A stretch of DNA of 64,000 nucleotides from Algibacter pacificus (lineage in GTDB: Bacteria > Bacteroidota > Bacteroidia > Flavobacteriales > Flavobacteriaceae): NCBI RefSeq assembly GCF_008033385.1, contig NZ_VOGY01000002.1, positions 62,001-126,000 of the forward strand. Direction: 5' to 3'. The notes under the pieces are model-generated. The model saw only the letters and a program-made list of their open reading frames with translations. It did not search any database and was not told the origin of the DNA. Both the position numbers and the translations under genes were made by a program. Below are positions 18,852 through 28,786 of this stretch, piece by piece. The first letter of the stretch is position 1; each line of letters starts with the position of its first letter.

Positions 18852-21119
18852 ATGATTTATTTAAGGTATTTAATATTTAGTTTTAGTTTAATTTATTTTT
18901 CTAGTTATTCTCAAAATATCACCATAGAAGATTATAATAGAGCGGTTAGTTATACTTCTAGTAATAGGTATAATAAAACGGTTTTTAATCTAAACACCCC
19001 AGTAAATTGGTTTGAAAATAATAAAGGGCTTTGGTTTATTGATTATTCAAAAGAAGGGAAAACTTACCAGATAATTAACTTCAAAGATTATAAAGTTACC
19101 ACACTATTTAATCATAAAAAGTTAGCAGAGGCTTTATCAAAATTGTTAAAAAAAGACGTTGCTTTTAATAATCTTTCACTTTCAAATATAGAATTTGAAT
19201 CTGAAAACAGGTTGTCTTTTAAAACTTTAGGAAACACATATATTTTTAATTTGATTTCATACGAACTTCAACTCAAGGATAAAGTTACGCAAGAAGCTAA
19301 AAACCAATTTGAAAGCCAATCGCCAAATGGTAAATGGATAGCCTATTCAAAAAACTACAATCTTTTTATAAAATCTACAGAAACAAATGAAGAACATCAA
19401 TTAAGTTTTGATGGTAAAAAGCATTATGAATACGCAAGTTATTATGGGTGGTTTGACAAAATGGAAGGTGAAAATGGCGAACGACCAAAGCATTTTTCGG
19501 TAAATTGGTCTAAGGATTCTAAGTATGTAACGGCAAATATTATCGACTCTCAAAATGCAGAAAAAATGTATTTACTAGATTGGAGCAAAGATTCATTATA
19601 CAAGCCTAAATTATTATCTTATTTTAGAGGCTCCCCAGGCGATACAACTATGGTGCGCGTAAAGCCTGTTTTTTATAATATTGAAACCAAGCAAGAAATA
19701 AAAACAAAACTACCAATAACTACTCATATTAATACGGTTTCAATAAGGTGGTCTAAAAAATCAGGACTATGTTATGCTAATTATAAAACCCGTGGTTTTA
19801 AAAACGAATTTATAAAAGAGATTAATTTAACCACCAATACAGAGCGAACTTTAGTACACGAAACCAGTAGTACAAGTATAGATAATTTTGAATATTCTAT
19901 ATTAGAAGACAAAGGCAAAATAATTTTCCTTTCTGAAAGAAGTGGATGGAGACAATTATATAGCTTAGATTTAAAAACCAATAAAACTAAGCCTTTAACT
20001 AACGGAAATTACCACATAAATAGTATCAGTTATCTCGATAAAGATAATGGGGTTATTTATTTTTTAGCATCCGGTAAATTTCCAGATGTAAACCCATATC
20101 ATCAACAATTGTATAAAGTAACTTTTAAAGGCAAAGTAACATTACTAACCCCGGAAAAAGAGCATCATCAAGTAGCGTTTTCAAAAGATGGTAAATACTT
20201 TATCGATAATTATTCTACAGTTAAGATACCAACAAAAACGGTTTTAAGAGATTCAAAAAACGGAAAAATTTTAAGTAAATTAACACAAGCAGATGTTTCT
20301 CAAGTTGTATCAAAAGGATGGAAAGCGCCAGAAGTTTTTCAACTTACCGCTAAAGATGATAAAACTACTATTTATGGAGCCATTTGGAAACCATCAAATT
20401 TTGATGCTTCCAAATCTTATCCTATTATAGATGCTACTTACACCGGGCCCCATACCCAAAGGTTTCCAAAATCTTTTGATGTGGCATTTTACAATCAATC
20501 ATTATCAGAACTTGGTTTTATTGTTATGCAAGTTGATGGATTAGGCACGTCGGGGCGTTCCAAAGCATTTCGAGAGCATTCATATAAAAATATGGGGGCA
20601 AACTTAGAAGACCATGTTTTAGCTATTAAGTATTTGGGGAAAAAGTTTAGTTGGATAGATACCGATAAGGTTGGGATTTTTGGACATTCGGCAGGCGGGT
20701 ATGATACAGGACGCGCTATGGTTGCATTTCCAGATTTTTATAAAGTTGGGGTTGCCAGTTCTGGAGATCATGATTTTAGAATGGAAAAAGTATGGTGGCC
20801 AGAAATGTATATGGGGTGGCCCGTAGATAAAAGTTATCAAGAAGCTTCTAATATTACAAATGCCAAAAATTTAAAAGGAAAGTTATTGTTAGTTCATGGT
20901 GGTTTAGACGATAATGTAAACCCATCTGCCACCTTCAAATTTGCAGAAGCTTTAGTTAAAGCCGACAAAGAGTTTGATTTATTGATACTTCCTAGTCAAC
21001 GTCACGGTTATACAGGCAAGCATCGTAATTATTTTATAAAAAAGCGATGGAATTATTTTGTTGAACATCTATTAGGGGCAAAACCTATATGGAATTTTAA
21101 TTTCAATACTTATGAGTAA
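18852..21119 (+). CDS. S9 family prolyl oligopeptidase/dipeptidyl peptidase
   Basis: 755-aa secreted serine peptidase. The signal peptide ends near FSSYSQ (about 21). A beta-propeller with repeats such as SPNGKWIAYSKNYNLFIKS precedes the alpha/beta-hydrolase domain. The catalytic triad is Ser in GIFGHSAGGYDTG, Asp in HGGLDDNVNP and His in PSQRHGYTGKH. The double-Glu motif that binds the substrate N-terminus in DPP IV is less clear here (GWFDKMEGENGE). It probably removes Xaa-Pro dipeptides or cuts after Pro in peptides. Its stop overlaps the FAD dehydrogenase start by 8 nt. Confidence 0.9.
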   Translation: MIYLRYLIFSFSLIYFSSYSQNITIEDYNRAVSYTSSNRYNKTVFNLNTPVNWFENNKGLWFIDYSKEGKTYQIINFKDYKVTTLFNHKKLAEALSKLLKKDVAFNNLSLSNIEFESENRLSFKTLGNTYIFNLISYELQLKDKVTQEAKNQFESQSPNGKWIAYSKNYNLFIKSTETNEEHQLSFDGKKHYEYASYYGWFDKMEGENGERPKHFSVNWSKDSKYVTANIIDSQNAEKMYLLDWSKDSLYKPKLLSYFRGSPGDTTMVRVKPVFYNIETKQEIKTKLPITTHINTVSIRWSKKSGLCYANYKTRGFKNEFIKEINLTTNTERTLVHETSSTSIDNFEYSILEDKGKIIFLSERSGWRQLYSLDLKTNKTKPLTNGNYHINSISYLDKDNGVIYFLASGKFPDVNPYHQQLYKVTFKGKVTLLTPEKEHHQVAFSKDGKYFIDNYSTVKIPTKTVLRDSKNGKILSKLTQADVSQVVSKGWKAPEVFQLTAKDDKTTIYGAIWKPSNFDASKSYPIIDATYTGPHTQRFPKSFDVAFYNQSLSELGFIVMQVDGLGTSGRSKAFREHSYKNMGANLEDHVLAIKYLGKKFSWIDTDKVGIFGHSAGGYDTGRAMVAFPDFYKVGVASSGDHDFRMEKVWWPEMYMGWPVDKSYQEASNITNAKNLKGKLLLVHGGLDDNVNPSATFKFAEALVKADKEFDLLILPSQRHGYTGKHRNYFIKKRWNYFVEHLLGAKPIWNFNFNTYE

Positions 21120-22359
21120 GCATACAATAGTTATAGGAGGAGGGATAATAGGATTATGCTCGGCATACTACCTTCATCAGGAGGGATATCAAGTTACTGT
21201 TATAGATAAATCTAACTTTTCAAGCGGGGCATCATATGTAAATGCAGGCTATATAACACCAAGTCATTTTATACCTTTGGCCGCTCCAGGAATGATTTCT
21301 AAAGGACTTAAATGGATGTTTAACCCAGCAAGCCCATTATATATAAAACCAAGATTCGATATTGACTTTATAAAATGGTCTTTAGCATTTAAAAAATCTG
21401 CAACAGCAGCAAAAGTTGAAAAAGCCATAAAGCCAATAAAAGATATAAACATATTAAGCAGAGAATTGTATAAGGATATAAACAATTCGGAAGACTTTAA
21501 TTTTCATTTTGAAAAAAAAGGACTTTTAATGTGTTATAAGACCGATAAGGTAGGTGAAGAAGAATGGCAGGTGGGACAACGTGGTATAAAAGCGGGTTTA
21601 AACGTTGAAAACTTATCGCTAAAAGAAGTTGAAAAAATAGAGCCTAAGGCAAATTTAAATATTAAAGGAGCCATTTATTACCATTCTGATGCGCATATGA
21701 CGCCTCAAGATTTTATGCAACAAATGCTTTTCTATTTAAAATCAAAGGGGGTAGCCATTTATTCAAATGAAGCCGTTTTGGACCTTTGTATAGCTAAAGA
21801 TAAAATATCAAAAGTAATTACCGATAAGCAAGAATTAATTTGCGACGAGGTAGTTTTAGCCGCAGGAAGTTGGAGTCCGTTACTTACTAAAAAATTAGGG
21901 CTAAAAATACCAATACAAGCCGGTAAAGGGTATAGAATAAATGTAGAGCGCAAAACCAACATAACCATACCTGCAATTTTATGCGAATCTAAAGTAGCCG
22001 TAACACCAATGCAAGGGTTTACACGTTTTGCAGGTACTATGGAAATAGCAGGCATTAATCATGACATTAACCCTGTAAGAGTTAATGCCATTGCAAACGC
22101 CGCAAAATTATATTACAATAATCTTGAAATTAATACTGAAGAGAAATTAAAAGCAGATTGTGGTTTACGCCCATGTTCTCCAGATGGTATGCCGTATATA
22201 GGTAAATCGTCAAAATGTGCTAATTTAACTATAGCATCAGGACATGCTATGATGGGTTGGAGTTTAGGCCCTGCAACCGGAAAACTAGTTTCTGAAATTA
22301 TTACAGGTAAAAAAACCAGTTTAGAGTTAGCTCCTTTTCATCCAGATCGCAGGTTTTAG
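21112..22359 (+). CDS. FAD-dependent D-amino-acid dehydrogenase, probable D-hydroxyproline dehydrogenase
   Basis: 415-aa DAO-family flavoprotein. The ADP-binding motif VIGGGIIGLCSAYYLHQEGYQVTVID lies at residues 6-31, and the C-terminal FAD contact is CGLRPCSPDGMPYIG...GHAMMGWSLGPATGK, as in DadA-type enzymes. It has no signal peptide, so it is cytoplasmic or inner-membrane associated. Coupled by overlap to the preceding peptidase and two genes behind the epimerase, it would oxidise cis-4-hydroxy-D-proline to delta1-pyrroline-4-hydroxy-2-carboxylate. D-proline or another D-amino acid is possible if the epimerase acts on proline. Confidence 0.87.
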   Translation: MSKHTIVIGGGIIGLCSAYYLHQEGYQVTVIDKSNFSSGASYVNAGYITPSHFIPLAAPGMISKGLKWMFNPASPLYIKPRFDIDFIKWSLAFKKSATAAKVEKAIKPIKDINILSRELYKDINNSEDFNFHFEKKGLLMCYKTDKVGEEEWQVGQRGIKAGLNVENLSLKEVEKIEPKANLNIKGAIYYHSDAHMTPQDFMQQMLFYLKSKGVAIYSNEAVLDLCIAKDKISKVITDKQELICDEVVLAAGSWSPLLTKKLGLKIPIQAGKGYRINVERKTNITIPAILCESKVAVTPMQGFTRFAGTMEIAGINHDINPVRVNAIANAAKLYYNNLEINTEEKLKADCGLRPCSPDGMPYIGKSSKCANLTIASGHAMMGWSLGPATGKLVSEIITGKKTSLELAPFHPDRRF

Positions 22360-22577
22360 TGTAAATAAAAAGAATAGATACCTAGATTTGATAAAAAATA
22401 ATAATGAAGCCTTGAATTATAAGCTTCTTATAAAAGAGGAAAACCTATACAGGGGGTAGGTTATATTATCTAAAAGAAGTCGTGAACTATAACCTAAGTA
22501 TTGTTTTTTTACATGGGGTATATACAAAAATATAAAGGTTACACTTTTTAAATTTAAATTAATACAAATAGATACAA

Positions 22578-24815
22578 ATGAAAAAACGTTTTGTTATTGC
22601 ATTACTTATGGTTGTTTTTGCTGTATATAACTCTGATAGTCAGGTTAAAAAGCAGTTGTTGTTGTTGTCAGATATTTACAACAATAAAGTTTACAGTAAA
22701 AAGGGGATTGGTACCGTTAGATGGATGAAGGATAATAATAGCTATTCTACCTTAGAAAAAAATAAAGACTTTGGCGGGAAGGATATTGTTAAATATAGTG
22801 CAAAGTCAGGTCAAAGAACAGTAATGGTTTCTGCATCACAATTACTACCTAGTAACATGAATAAACCACTAGAGGTTTCAGATTATCAGTGGTCAAACGA
22901 TGATACAAAGTTGTTAATTTTTACGAATACTAAAAAAGTATGGAGGTATCATACGCGAGGCGATTATTGGGTACTTAACTTAAAAACGAATAAATTAAAG
23001 CAATTAGGAAAATCTTTACAAGAATCGACACTAATGTTTGCCAAATTTTCTCCTGATGGTTCCAAAGTAGGTTTCGTTAGTGAGTTGAATATTTTTGTTG
23101 AAGATTTGGAAACAAACAAACTGAAACAATTAACAAAAGATGGGGGCGGACATATAATTAATGGTACTTTTGATTGGGTATACGAGGAAGAGCTGTCTTG
23201 TAGAGATGGGTTTAGATGGAGTCCTGATGGTGAAAACATTGCTTATTGGCATTCTAATACCAAGGAAGTTGGTACTTTCTATATGATTAATAATATAGAT
23301 TCTATATACTCAAAACCTATTCCAATGCCTTACCCAAAAGTAGGAACCGCACTTTCTTCGGTAAAAATTGGGGTGATATCTGTAAATAAAGGAGCGACCA
23401 GATGGTTTGACATTCCTGGCGATCCTAAAAACAACTATTTGGCGCGAATGGATTTTATTCCTAACTCAAATGAGGTTATGATTCAACAGTTAAATAGACA
23501 ACAAAACACAAACAAAGTTTGGATAGGTGATATACACACCATGACTATTAAAAACATTCTTACAGAAAAAGATGATGCGTTTTTAAATATTCATGATAAT
23601 ATTCGTTGGTTAGATAAACAAAAATATTTCACATGGTCTAGCGAGCGCAATGGCTGGTTACATTTATATAAAGTATCGCGTGATGGTAAAGATATACAAC
23701 CTATTACTAAAGGCGAATTTGATGTTATTAATATTAATAATATAGATGTTAAAGGCGGGTATGTATATTATATAGCTTCACCAGATAACTTTACTCAACG
23801 CTATCTTTACAGAAGCAGAATTGATGGAAAAGGAAAGGCAGAAAGAATGACACCACAGGCGTTTTCTGGTCAAAGTTCATATCAAATATCTAAGAATGCA
23901 AAATGGGGAATTCAAGTTTTTCAAAATTCAATAACTCCTCCTAAATATTATTTAATAAGCCTTCCAAATCATAAAGAAGTAAGAATGTTAGAAGGTAATG
24001 ATGAATTAAAAAATAAATACGATTCCTTAGGGCTTAATCCAAAAGTTTTTTTTAAAGTTGATATAGGTGATGCCGTTTTAGATGCATGGATGATTAAACC
24101 CGTTGATTTTGATCCTAATAAAAAATACCCATTAATATTTTACGTTTATGGAGAACCTGCTGCAGCTAAAGTTCAAGACAACTGGGGACGCGAAAATTTA
24201 TGGCATCAATATTTAGCCCAACAAGGGTATATTGTAGCTTGTGTTGATAATAGAGGAACTAAAACGCCTAGAGGTAGAAATTGGCGAAAATCAATATATG
24301 GAAAGATTGGTATTCTGGCCTCCGAAGATCAAAGTAAAGCAGCAACTAAAATATTGAAAACCTATAAATTTATTGACTCTGATAGTGTTGGTATTTGGGG
24401 TTGGAGTGGCGGAGGCTCTATGACCTTAAATATGATGTTTAGGTATCCTGAAATATACAAATCGGGGATTGCAGTCGCTTTTGTGTCAGACCAAAGATTA
24501 TACGACGCAACTTATCAAGAACGGTATATGGATCTTTTAGAGAACAATGCAGAAGGATATTATAATGGGTCTCCTATTAATTTTTCGCAAAACTTAGAAG
24601 GTAACCTAATGTTAATTCATGGAACGGGAGATGATAATGTACACTACCAAAGTTTTGAAATGTTAGTAGACAAACTTATAAAGGAAAATAAAACTTTTGA
24701 TATGATGTCCTATCCTATGAGGTCTCATTCCATTAGAGAAAGAGCTAATACCTCTTACCATTTACGAAAAACGATGGAAAATTTTTGGAAAGAACATCTT
24801 CCTACAACAAACTAA
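22578..24815 (+). CDS. Dipeptidyl peptidase IV (S9B) homologue
   Basis: 745-aa secreted serine peptidase. The signal peptide is MKKRFVIALLMVVFAVYNSDSQ. The propeller carries DWVYEEELSCRDGFRWSPDG, the DPP IV double-Glu motif that anchors the substrate amino terminus. The hydrolase triad is Ser in GIWGWSGGGSMT, Asp in HGTGDDNVHY and His in RSHSIRERANT. DPP IV releases Xaa-Pro dipeptides, matching a proline/hydroxyproline-rich substrate. 218 bp without a gene separate it from the dehydrogenase, so it may have its own promoter. A terminator follows at 24878. Confidence 0.93.
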   Translation: MKKRFVIALLMVVFAVYNSDSQVKKQLLLLSDIYNNKVYSKKGIGTVRWMKDNNSYSTLEKNKDFGGKDIVKYSAKSGQRTVMVSASQLLPSNMNKPLEVSDYQWSNDDTKLLIFTNTKKVWRYHTRGDYWVLNLKTNKLKQLGKSLQESTLMFAKFSPDGSKVGFVSELNIFVEDLETNKLKQLTKDGGGHIINGTFDWVYEEELSCRDGFRWSPDGENIAYWHSNTKEVGTFYMINNIDSIYSKPIPMPYPKVGTALSSVKIGVISVNKGATRWFDIPGDPKNNYLARMDFIPNSNEVMIQQLNRQQNTNKVWIGDIHTMTIKNILTEKDDAFLNIHDNIRWLDKQKYFTWSSERNGWLHLYKVSRDGKDIQPITKGEFDVININNIDVKGGYVYYIASPDNFTQRYLYRSRIDGKGKAERMTPQAFSGQSSYQISKNAKWGIQVFQNSITPPKYYLISLPNHKEVRMLEGNDELKNKYDSLGLNPKVFFKVDIGDAVLDAWMIKPVDFDPNKKYPLIFYVYGEPAAAKVQDNWGRENLWHQYLAQQGYIVACVDNRGTKTPRGRNWRKSIYGKIGILASEDQSKAATKILKTYKFIDSDSVGIWGWSGGGSMTLNMMFRYPEIYKSGIAVAFVSDQRLYDATYQERYMDLLENNAEGYYNGSPINFSQNLEGNLMLIHGTGDDNVHYQSFEMLVDKLIKENKTFDMMSYPMRSHSIRERANTSYHLRKTMENFWKEHLPTTN

Positions 24816-24877
24816 TAAGGATATGTCTATATTAAATAGTTTGGAAAATAAATAGGCTTAACATAACCTTATAATCT

Positions 24878-24912
24878 AAGAGGTAGTAATATTAAATTGC
24901 TACCTCTTTTTT
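24878..24912 (+). terminator. Intrinsic terminator after DPP IV gene
   Basis: Stem AAGAGGTAG (24878-24886) with CTACCTCTT (24900-24908), 13-nt loop, followed by a T-run. It ends the epimerase/peptidase transcription unit before the SusC gene. Confidence 0.9.
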
Positions 24913-25530
24913 GTATAACATGTTTTTAGCTTGTGTTCCTGTTAAAAGCAAACATATTCCTATCTAGTTATATGTTTTTTTAGTTTAAAAAAATCAGGTT
25001 TATGTGGTTCAACATAGAGTATGATTTTTGTATTAAAGTAGGCTTAGCAGTTGCTTTCAAACTCTTTAAAACCTTCGTGAGTTATTATGTAAATTATAGG
25101 TTGTTTTTTAATGAAAAATTAACATAAAAAAGCAAAAATAGTTAAAGAAAATATTAAAAATGGAACCGCTTTTTTAATTAAAAAAAAACACAAAAAGTCA
25201 AGGGGCGTAAAATATCCATAAAAATACAATAGTTTTCAGGTTAATAGGATAATATAATACAGGATATGATTAATTAATCATTAACTTTTAAATACAAATC
25301 CTATTAATTTTATCTTATTCAAATTTAAATAATTGTTAATAAAAGTGAGTGTTTTTATATTAATTCCCTTTTGGTTGGTGAAATTGTTGAAAAAAACACA
25401 TTAAAAAAGGCGCTCTTGTAAATATACTATATAAGTATAAACTTAAGACTTCATAATTTACTATGCTAAAATTAAAAATATGAGGCAATAATTTTTAAAA
25501 ATAAATTCTTAAAATAAAAACTAAAACTTT
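24913..25530. other. Upstream region of the SusC gene, nothing assigned
   Basis: About 620 bp of very AT-rich DNA with no ORF of note. It must carry the promoter of the SusC/SusD unit, but I could not pick a convincing TAnnTTTG box with a matching -33 TTG. Confidence 0.45.
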
Positions 25531-28500
25531 ATGAAATTAAAAACGATCCAACTATCAACATTAAATCACATAAGTAAGATTAAATATCTTATTTATTTAT
25601 GTGTTCTTATTACTCCTATATGGGGGTATAGTTTTTCCTCTAAAAGCATCAATATTGAAGCAAAGTCCTTAAATAGTCAAGACATTGTTATTACAGGTAA
25701 AGTTACAGATGTTAATGGCCAGCCAATTCCTGGTGTAAATATTATAGAAAAAAACACATCCAATGGCGTTTATACAGATTTTGACGGTAATTACAGTATA
25801 TCTGTAAATAAAGAAGGGATTTTAGTTTTTTCGTTTATAGGGTTTGAATCTCAGGAAATAGCATTTACAGATTCAAATAGAATCGATGTTGTATTAGTGG
25901 AAGATTCGCAACAATTGGATCAGGTTATTGTAACTGCACTTGGAGAGAAAAGATCGGTAAAATCGCTAGGTTATGCGGCTACTAATATTAAAGGCGAAAG
26001 TATTACGGAAACAGCACAGAATAATGTAATAAATTCATTGATAGGTAAAGTTGCAGGTTTAGATATAAGCAATACAAGTGGCGGTGTAGGCTCATCTTCA
26101 CGAATTATTTTAAGAGGGGTAAAAACGATAGGAGGCGATAGTGATCAGCCTTTATTTGTCGTAGATGGCGTACCTGTAAGCAACAGTATAAGGTCTAACG
26201 GTCGTGTTGATTATGGAAATGGAATTAGCGACATTAACCCAGATGATATTGCAGAAATAACCGTACTAAAATCTGCAGCAGCAGCAGCTCTATATGGATC
26301 GTCTGGTGCAAATGGAGTTATTGTTATAACCACTAAAAATGGAGGAAATGGTAAAAATTTGGGGGTTCAAGTTAATAGTAGTATTGCTTTAAGTACCCCG
26401 TTGCGGTTAATTGATTATCAAAATGAATACGGAACAGGAACTGTTGGAAATGAATATAACTATTTTGATGGCGTTAATAACTCAGCTGGATGGGGAAACG
26501 CATTTGGAGTTCAACCTACTGCATTACAATGGAATAGCCCTGTAGATGAGAATGGCGATTTAGTTCCGTTAGACTATAAAGCATACCCGGATAATGGAAG
26601 AGATTTTTATGATACAGGGGTTACACGAGATAATAGTATTTCTATTGGCAAAAGTGAAAAAGATAAATATAATTTCAAATTGTCGTTAAGAAATATAGAT
26701 GAAAAAGGTATGATACCAACCACAAGGCTTAAAAGAAATTTTATAACCTTTAACGCGGGTGCGTATATTACTAAGAAATTTAAAGTAAATGCCAGTTTAA
26801 ACTATTCTAATATTGATAGCCCTAATAGAGCTACAACTCAAAATTTTTCGGATAACCCAATAAAAATGGCTCTTATAATACCACGCCATGTTGATGTAAA
26901 TGCGCTTAGAAATTATAAAGAACTTTTAGCTAATGGGGTGCCTTTACCTTTTGAGATTACCGGAGATAATCCTGAGGTTATTGCTCCAGGCTGGGATGCT
27001 ATTAGTGGCGACTTTTTTCCTAATCCTTTTTTTACTTTGGATAATAACAAAAACATATATAGTAATGATAGAATGTTTTCAGTACTTAATTTAACCTATA
27101 ATATTACAGATTGGTTGAGTATTGATTCTAGAGTAAGCAAAGAATTTATAGGCGAAAAGAAAGAGAAAAAAACAAACGAAGGGGTGCGTCTTTGGAATGG
27201 ATCCCAATATAGTTATAAAGGTTCTTATTTTAGAGATCAATATACAAGAAACAATACATTTGCTAATGTACTTTTAAAAGGGCATAATAAAATTGGTAGT
27301 TTTGGTATTGGAGGACTTATAGGGGTTGAAACTAAAGAGTTTATTTTAGACGGATCAAATCAACGGGCCGATGAGTTAGAACTTCCTAATCTTTTTCATA
27401 TCAACAATGCTGTTGGAGAACCTCGACTAAATCAATATCATAATCATACCAAAACAAATAGTGCTTTTGGGCAATTAGACATAGATTATAAAAAACAAAT
27501 TTATCTTACTTTAACGGGTAGAAATGACTGGAATAGTACACTACCAAAATCTAATAGATCGTTCTTTTACCCTTCAGCTTCTCTAAGTTTAATAGTAAGC
27601 GATATGGTTAAACTGCCTACTGCTTTTTCATATTTTAAGTTAAGAGGTAATGTTGGACGTGTGGGTATCGGTACTGGCGCATATCAAGTAGAGCAATCTC
27701 TGTTGGCGCTTAAAAGATTAACAGGTGTATTTGAAGCCTCTGTTGCAAACGGAATTAATAATCCAACTTTAAAACCTACAAGAACAACAACTTACGAAAT
27801 TGGGGCAGACATAAGATTATTTCAAAGTAGGTTAAATTTTGATATTGCGGCCTATATAGGTAAATCTGAAGATCAAATTCAAAGAGTGCAATTACCAGCA
27901 TCATCAGGGTACTCTTCAAGAATTATAAACGCTGGAGATATTGAAAATAAAGGAATAGAAATCGCTATTAACACAACAAATATTGAAGGTAAAGATTTTA
28001 GTTGGGAGTCCTCAATTACATATTCTAAGAATATTAATAAAGTTTTATCCTTAGCCCCAGGTTTAGACGAGCTATTAATTGCTAGTAGATATTCGCAAAT
28101 TAGAAGTGTTGCTAGAGCGGGAGAACCTTATGGCCAGTTAATGGGTTATGGATATAAAAGAGATTTAGAAGGTAATATTGTTCATAGCAATGGATATGCC
28201 GTAAAAACAGATGAACAAATAGTTTTAGGAAATGTTACACCAGACTGGTTAGGCGGTTTTTCTAATACGTTTAAATATAAAGGTTTAACCCTTACAGCTC
28301 AAATTAATGCTAGAATTGGTGGAGATATGTTTTCATTAACTAACCAATGGGCAGCAAGACGCGGATTAAGTAAAAGTACATTAAGCCCTAATAGAAGTGG
28401 CTCTATAGTTGCAGATGGCGTTATAGATCAAGGAAATGGCGTTTATGTAGCCAATAATGTTTCTGTACCATACCAAAATTATATTGAAAACCTTAATAGC

Positions 28501-28776
28501 TACGGTTTTCATGAGCCCGTAATATACGACGCTTCTTATGTAAAATTAAGATCGCTTCAACTGTATTACACCTTACCTAAAAAGATTGTTAATCAATTAC
28601 CTTTTCAAAGTATTAGGTTTGGTGTTATAGGAAGTAATTTAGCAATTTTATATAGTAAAGCACCTAATTTTGATCCAGAAGGCGCTAGTTCAGCAAGAAA
28701 TTCAGATCTTGGATTTGACGAATTCAATATGCCAACAGCTAAGACCTATACCTTTAAAGTGTCACTTAATTTTTAA
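25531..28776 (+). CDS. SusC/RagA-family TonB-linked outer-membrane transporter
   Basis: 1081-aa TonB-dependent importer. After the signal sequence comes a carboxypeptidase-regulatory-like domain, VITGKVTDVNGQPIPGVN, with FDGNYSISV (about 50-115). The plug domain holds KVAGLDIS and RGVKTIGGDSDQPLFVVDGVP, followed by the ITVLKSAAAAALYGSSGANGVIVITTK signature (about 247-273). A large beta-barrel runs to a terminal aromatic (VSLNF). No STN domain is present, so it is a plain importer. With the SusD gene 10 nt downstream and a peptidase-like third gene, the cargo is more likely peptides than glycans; no glycoside hydrolase is nearby. Confidence 0.95.
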   Translation: MKLKTIQLSTLNHISKIKYLIYLCVLITPIWGYSFSSKSINIEAKSLNSQDIVITGKVTDVNGQPIPGVNIIEKNTSNGVYTDFDGNYSISVNKEGILVFSFIGFESQEIAFTDSNRIDVVLVEDSQQLDQVIVTALGEKRSVKSLGYAATNIKGESITETAQNNVINSLIGKVAGLDISNTSGGVGSSSRIILRGVKTIGGDSDQPLFVVDGVPVSNSIRSNGRVDYGNGISDINPDDIAEITVLKSAAAAALYGSSGANGVIVITTKNGGNGKNLGVQVNSSIALSTPLRLIDYQNEYGTGTVGNEYNYFDGVNNSAGWGNAFGVQPTALQWNSPVDENGDLVPLDYKAYPDNGRDFYDTGVTRDNSISIGKSEKDKYNFKLSLRNIDEKGMIPTTRLKRNFITFNAGAYITKKFKVNASLNYSNIDSPNRATTQNFSDNPIKMALIIPRHVDVNALRNYKELLANGVPLPFEITGDNPEVIAPGWDAISGDFFPNPFFTLDNNKNIYSNDRMFSVLNLTYNITDWLSIDSRVSKEFIGEKKEKKTNEGVRLWNGSQYSYKGSYFRDQYTRNNTFANVLLKGHNKIGSFGIGGLIGVETKEFILDGSNQRADELELPNLFHINNAVGEPRLNQYHNHTKTNSAFGQLDIDYKKQIYLTLTGRNDWNSTLPKSNRSFFYPSASLSLIVSDMVKLPTAFSYFKLRGNVGRVGIGTGAYQVEQSLLALKRLTGVFEASVANGINNPTLKPTRTTTYEIGADIRLFQSRLNFDIAAYIGKSEDQIQRVQLPASSGYSSRIINAGDIENKGIEIAINTTNIEGKDFSWESSITYSKNINKVLSLAPGLDELLIASRYSQIRSVARAGEPYGQLMGYGYKRDLEGNIVHSNGYAVKTDEQIVLGNVTPDWLGGFSNTFKYKGLTLTAQINARIGGDMFSLTNQWAARRGLSKSTLSPNRSGSIVADGVIDQGNGVYVANNVSVPYQNYIENLNSYGFHEPVIYDASYVKLRSLQLYYTLPKKIVNQLPFQSIRFGVIGSNLAILYSKAPNFDPEGASSARNSDLGFDEFNMPTAKTYTFKVSLNF

Positions 28777-28786
28777 TACGCATACC

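Noticed and set aside
28670-28786. Longer SusD start inside the SusC gene
   Set aside because: A typical lipoprotein signal starts at the ATG at 28787; the upstream codons are only the shifted end of susC.
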